From Rhodanobacteraceae bacterium (GTDB lineage Bacteria > Pseudomonadota > Gammaproteobacteria > Xanthomonadales > SZUA-5), in NCBI GenBank assembly GCA_016717705.1, contig JADKFD010000104.1, positions 1-54,921 of the forward strand: DNA of 54,921 nt, given 5' to 3'. The notes beneath the pieces were generated by a model. The model searched no databases, was not told where the DNA came from, and saw only the letters and a list, made by a program, of their open reading frames with translations. Shown one piece after another: positions 51,103 through 54,921 of this stretch. The translations under genes were made by a program, and so were the position numbers. Within the stretch, counting starts at the first letter, position 1, and each line of letters begins with the position of its first letter.

Positions 51103-51218
51103 GCAGGATGCGGTGAGCCAAGCGAACCGCATCGATGGCAGCCCGCCGCTCCACACGCCTTGGTTTCGCCGCATTTCCATCGCGATCGATGCGGTTCGTT
51201 TTACTCACCGCATCCTAC
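51103..51218. repeat. Inverted repeat, family H, diverged copy
   Basis: GCAGGATGCGGTGAGCCAAG to CGAACCGCATCGATGG faces CGATCGATGCGGTTCG to TACTCACCGCATCCTAC. It is a looser version of the perfect hairpin at 21853-21927, with a longer spacer. Confidence 0.8.
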
Positions 51219-51344
51219 ATCTGGCTCGATCAGGCCTGACGCGGGCGCCCACCCGCGGCCCACCACCGCCGCCGCGCGGTGCCCTCCTCGGCGCTGTTCG
51301 CGGGCTAGGAATCCGGTATTCAATTCGCAACACCCGGAGCCCGC

Positions 51345-54300
51345 ATGAGCACGTCCGCCCAGCAGCAACTGCCCGCCGCCGATAGCGCCAACGAACCGGG
51401 GCCGCTGCGCTTCGTCACCGCCGCCAGCCTGTTCGACGGCCACGACGCGGCGATCAACATCATGCGGCGGCTGATCCAGGCGCAGGGCGTGGAAGTGGTC
51501 CACCTCGGCCACAACCGCTCGGTGCAGGATGTGGTCGACGCCGCCATCCAGGAAGACGCCAACGGCATCGCGCTGTCGTCCTACCAGGGTGGGCACACCG
51601 AGTATTTCAAGTACATGGTCGACATGCTGCGCGAGCGCGGCGCCGGCCATATCCGCGTGTTCGGCGGTGGTGGCGGCACCATCACGCCGGAAGAGATCAA
51701 GGAACTGCAGGACTACGGCGTCGAGCGCATCTATCACCCGAACGACGGCATGCAGATGGGCCTGGTCGCGATGATCGAGGACCTGGTTCGCCGCACGCAG
51801 AAACACCGCCGCGCGCTCGGCATGCCCGCCACCATCGATCGCGACCACCATGTCGCCATCGCCGCGATGCTGTCGGCCATCGAGCGCGGCGCCATCGAAC
51901 CGGCTGCGCTCGAACACAAGCGCAAGGAATGGAAGCTCGCCGGCGGCCGCACGCCGGTCATCGGCATCACCGGCACCGGCGGCGCCGGCAAGTCCAGCGT
52001 CACCGACGAACTACTCAACCGCTTCCTGCAGCACTTCCCGGACATGCGCATCGCCGTGCTCGCGGTCGATCCCACGCGTCGGCGCACCGGTGGCGCGCTG
52101 CTCGGCGACCGCATCCGCATGAACTCGCTGCGCAGCCCGCGCGTCTACATGCGCTCGATGGCGACGCGCCGCCAGCACGCGGCCACCAATGCGGTGCTCA
52201 CCGATTGCATCGGCCTGCTCAAGTCGCTGGCCTTCGATCTGATCATCGTCGAGACCGCCGGCATCGGCCAGAGCGACTCCTCGATCGTCGATCTGGTCGA
52301 TTTCCCGATGTACGTGATGACCAGCGATTACGGCGCGGCCAGCCAGCTGGAAAAGATCGACATGCTCGATTTCGCCGAGCTCGTCGTGCTCAACAAATAC
52401 GATCGCCGCGGCGCCGAAGACGCTTTACGCGATGTCCGCAAGCAGTGGAAGCGCAACCGCGTCGCCTTCAAGCTGCCCGACGACGAAGTGCCGGTCTATC
52501 CGACCATCGCCAGCCAGTTCAACGATCCGGGCATCACCTGGATGTTTGCGAACCTGTGCCGGCTGTTGCGCGCCAAATGGGCCGACGGCCTGCACAGCGG
52601 TTGCGACTTCAATCCGAAGCTCGACACCACGCTGCGCGAGCCGCGCGCCACCGTGCTGATCCCCGGCGCGCGCGTGCGCTACCTCGCCGAGATCGCCGAA
52701 GCGGGCAGGGCGATCAACACCGGCATCGAAGCGCAAGCCGAAGCCGCCGCGCGCGCCGAGAGCTTCTACCGCGTGCTGCGCGAACTCGGCGACAAGGACC
52801 TGCCGGCGCCGCTCAAGCTCTACGACAACGACGATCTGATCGGCGAACGCGCCCCGCGTGGCGATGCCGCCGTCGCCCACAGCGATCGCAAGAGCTATCG
52901 CCGCAGCGAGGAAGCGCAGGCCGAGCACGACAACCAGATCAGCATCCTGCTGCTGCGCCAGCGCTACAACGACGCCGTGCGCTCGCTCTCCACCGATTCC
53001 ATCCAGTTGCTGCAGGAATGGCCCAAGCGTCTGCAAGGCATCGTCGGCGAGGAATTCGTCTACGTGGTGCGCGGCAAGGAGATCCGCGGCAGCAATTACC
53101 GCGAATCGCTGAGCCACCAGAAGATCCCCAAGATCGCCGCGCCCACGCACAAGAGCTGGGCCGAACTGCTGCGCTTCCTGACCAAGGAAAACCTGCCCGG
53201 CAGCTACCCGTACACCGCCGGCGTGTTCCCCTACCGGCGCGAGGGCGAAGACCCCACGCGCATGTTCGCCGGCGAAGGCACGCCCGAGCGCACCAACCGG
53301 CGCTTCCATTACCTGTCGGTCGACGCCAAGGGCGCGCGCCTGTCGACCGCCTTCGACTCGGTCACCCTGTACGGCGAAGACCCGGCGCCGCGCCCGGACA
53401 TCTACGGCAAGATCGGCAATTCCGGCGTCAACGTGCCGACGCTGGACGACATGAAGAAGCTCTATTCGGGCTTTGACCTCTGCGCGCCGTCGACCTCGGT
53501 GTCGATGACCATCAACGGCCCGGCGCCGATCATCCTGTCGATGTTCATGAACTGCGCCATCGACCAGCAGGTCGAGAAATGGCTGCGCGAAGACGACAAG
53601 CGCTGGATCGCCGCGCGCGACAAGATCGACGCGCTCTACAAAGGCCGCCCGCGCCCGCAATACATCGGCGAGCTGCCCGAAGGCCACGATGGCCTGGGGC
53701 TCGGCTTGCTCGGCGTCAGCGGCCGCGAGGTCGTCGACGCCGCCACCTACGAGCGCATCAAGGCGCACACGCTGAAAACCGTGCGCGGCACCGTGCAGGC
53801 CGACATCCTCAAGGAAGACCAGGCGCAGAACACCTGCATCTTCAGCACCGAATTCGCGCTGCGCATGATGGGCGACATCCAGCAGTACTTCGTCGACCAC
53901 GACGTGCGCAATTTCTATTCGGTGTCGATCTCCGGCTACCACATCGCCGAAGCCGGCGCGAACCCGATCAGCCAGCTCGCCTTCACGCTGAGCAACGGCT
54001 TCACCATCGTCGAGTACTACCTCGCGCGCGGTATGCGCATCGACGATTTCGCGCCCAACCTGAGCTTCTTCTTCAGCAACGGCATGGACCCCGAATACAC
54101 CGTCATCGGCCGCGTCGCCCGCCGCATCTGGGCCCGCGCCATGCGCGAACGCTACGGCGCGTCGCCCCGCAGCCAGATGCTGAAGTACCACATCCAGACC
54201 TCAGGCCGATCCCTGCACGCGCAGGAAATCCAGTTCAACGACATCCGCACCACGCTGCAGGCGCTGTACGCCCTGTTCGACAACTGCAACTCCCTCCATA

Positions 54301-54908
54301 CCAATGCTTATGACGAGGCGATTACTACGCCCACCGAAGAGTCCGTCCGCCGCGCCGTCGCCATCCAGCTCATCATCAACCGCGAACTGGGCCTCAACTT
54401 CTGCGAGAACCCGTGGCAGGGGTCGTTCATCGTCGATGAGCTTACGGATCTGGTGGAAGAGGCGGTGTACAAGGAGTTCGAAGCCATCTCCGAGCGCGGC
54501 GGCGTGCTGGGCGCCATGGACACCATGTACCAACGCGGCAAGATCCAGGAAGAGTCGCTGTACTACGAACAGAAGAAGCACGACGGCTCGCTGCCGCTGA
54601 TTGGCGTGAACACCTATCTGCCGAAGGATCATGGCGGGGAGATCACCACCACGATCGAACTGATCCGGTCGACGGAAGAAGAGAAGAATCAGCAGATCGG
54701 GAACGTGCGGGTGTATCAGGAGGCGCGGAATGCGCTTTCTTTGGGTGAGGATGACGCCGGCTCACTTGGGGCCTTGAAGGTGTTGCAGGTGACTGCGCGG
54801 GAGAGGCGGAATTTGTTTGAGGGGTTGATGGAGGCGGTGAAGTACCACTCGTTGGGGCAGATAAGTCATGCCTTGTATGAGGTGGGGGAGTACCGCCGCA
54901 ACATGTAG
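51345..54908 (+). CDS. icmF: Fused isobutyryl-CoA mutase IcmF
   Basis: IcmF is an adenosylcobalamin-dependent acyl-CoA mutase fused to its own G-protein chaperone; it interconverts isobutyryl-CoA and butyryl-CoA and can act on branched C5 substrates. The 1187-residue protein has, in order, a B12-binding domain (about 20-150, FDGHDAAIN with the cobalt-ligand His, GGGGGTI), a MeaB-type GTPase (Walker A GTGGAGKSSVTDELL near 208), a linker, and the substrate-binding TIM barrel (YTAGVFPYRREGEDPTRMF; the Phe in GVFPY fits isobutyryl rather than methylmalonyl substrate). The C-terminus IQTSGRSLHAQEIQFND is conserved. Length is normal. It stands alone after a repeat-filled gap. Confidence 0.96.
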   Translation: MSTSAQQQLPAADSANEPGPLRFVTAASLFDGHDAAINIMRRLIQAQGVEVVHLGHNRSVQDVVDAAIQEDANGIALSSYQGGHTEYFKYMVDMLRERGAGHIRVFGGGGGTITPEEIKELQDYGVERIYHPNDGMQMGLVAMIEDLVRRTQKHRRALGMPATIDRDHHVAIAAMLSAIERGAIEPAALEHKRKEWKLAGGRTPVIGITGTGGAGKSSVTDELLNRFLQHFPDMRIAVLAVDPTRRRTGGALLGDRIRMNSLRSPRVYMRSMATRRQHAATNAVLTDCIGLLKSLAFDLIIVETAGIGQSDSSIVDLVDFPMYVMTSDYGAASQLEKIDMLDFAELVVLNKYDRRGAEDALRDVRKQWKRNRVAFKLPDDEVPVYPTIASQFNDPGITWMFANLCRLLRAKWADGLHSGCDFNPKLDTTLREPRATVLIPGARVRYLAEIAEAGRAINTGIEAQAEAAARAESFYRVLRELGDKDLPAPLKLYDNDDLIGERAPRGDAAVAHSDRKSYRRSEEAQAEHDNQISILLLRQRYNDAVRSLSTDSIQLLQEWPKRLQGIVGEEFVYVVRGKEIRGSNYRESLSHQKIPKIAAPTHKSWAELLRFLTKENLPGSYPYTAGVFPYRREGEDPTRMFAGEGTPERTNRRFHYLSVDAKGARLSTAFDSVTLYGEDPAPRPDIYGKIGNSGVNVPTLDDMKKLYSGFDLCAPSTSVSMTINGPAPIILSMFMNCAIDQQVEKWLREDDKRWIAARDKIDALYKGRPRPQYIGELPEGHDGLGLGLLGVSGREVVDAATYERIKAHTLKTVRGTVQADILKEDQAQNTCIFSTEFALRMMGDIQQYFVDHDVRNFYSVSISGYHIAEAGANPISQLAFTLSNGFTIVEYYLARGMRIDDFAPNLSFFFSNGMDPEYTVIGRVARRIWARAMRERYGASPRSQMLKYHIQTSGRSLHAQEIQFNDIRTTLQALYALFDNCNSLHTNAYDEAITTPTEESVRRAVAIQLIINRELGLNFCENPWQGSFIVDELTDLVEEAVYKEFEAISERGGVLGAMDTMYQRGKIQEESLYYEQKKHDGSLPLIGVNTYLPKDHGGEITTTIELIRSTEEEKNQQIGNVRVYQEARNALSLGEDDAGSLGALKVLQVTARERRNLFEGLMEAVKYHSLGQISHALYEVGEYRRNM

Positions 54909-54921
54909 GCCGTAGTGCGCG

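Larger units (their letters stand above)
50654..51344. other. Gene-free stretch packed with inverted repeats
   Basis: No gene is supported across about 690 bases. It holds a partial family E copy (50659-50708), a single family A core near 50799, a large nested palindrome (50916-51066), and a diverged family H pair (51103-51218). The icmF promoter is presumably in the last 100 bases. Confidence 0.75.

Noticed and set aside
1..54921. tRNA, rRNA or transposase genes
   Set aside because: I looked for typical signatures by eye and saw none; a dedicated search was not possible.

Overview
The window (about 55 kb, high GC) looks like a chromosomal segment of a gammaproteobacterium of the order Lysobacterales (Xanthomonadales). 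The grounds are gene order (recJ, prfB and lysS close together; smr divergent from surE-pcm-nlpD; lexA-imuA-imuB; ccoNOQP with ccoG), protein character, and a very high density of REP-like inverted repeats between genes. I see no prophage, transposase, CRISPR array, tRNA or rRNA. The window starts inside one gene and ends just after icmF.

Layout. 1-7.95 kb: 3' part of a multihaem cytochrome c gene, recJ, a large sensor kinase (TPR-HisKA-HATPase-REC-REC-HPt) and a REC-GGDEF partner whose GGDEF motif is degenerate. 8.2-11 kb: prfB with its programmed frameshift, then lysS. 11.5-12.4 kb: a PilZ protein and a wrecked membrane-protein gene. 12.6-18 kb: the cbb3 oxidase operon ccoN-O-Q-P, a small coupled membrane protein and ccoG, with an Anr/FNR box upstream of ccoN; ccoG is split by a heptamer inverted-repeat element. 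18-24.5 kb: a coiled-coil membrane protein, fdhD with an amber codon, radA, a Ser/Thr kinase and a methyltransferase. 24.5-31.6 kb: an S9 peptidase, a Sel1-repeat protein overlapping a TPR-aspartyl beta-hydroxylase, a lytic transglycosylase and a glutathione peroxidase. 31.7-37 kb: a small unknown protein, a B12-binding radical SAM protein, a second TPR hybrid kinase and an Smr protein. 37.1-40.9 kb: surE-pcm-nlpD and a histone-deacetylase-like hydrolase. 41-44.3 kb: a Sel1-like protein and a MotA/MotB-like pair. 44.4-47.7 kb: lexA-imuA-imuB with an SOS box against the lexA start. 47.9-54.9 kb: a TPR serine hydrolase, two small unknown genes, a 690-base repeat-filled gap and icmF (fused isobutyryl-CoA mutase).

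Functional themes are microaerobic respiration and its oxygen control, DNA repair and the SOS response, envelope maintenance, protein repair, and sensory signalling by large periplasmic-TPR hybrid kinases. Two things stand out. First, at least eight families of short inverted-repeat elements fill nearly every gene gap; one family is built of 7-base tandem arrays in opposite orientation, and one copy lies inside ccoG, where loss of a single 7-base unit would restore the reading frame. Second, an unusual number of otherwise conserved genes, including lysS, carry single-base frameshifts or a stop. This points to sequence errors in a draft assembly, or less likely to gene decay. I saw no convincing new defence system; the MotA/MotB-like pair is the best candidate for an undescribed machine.
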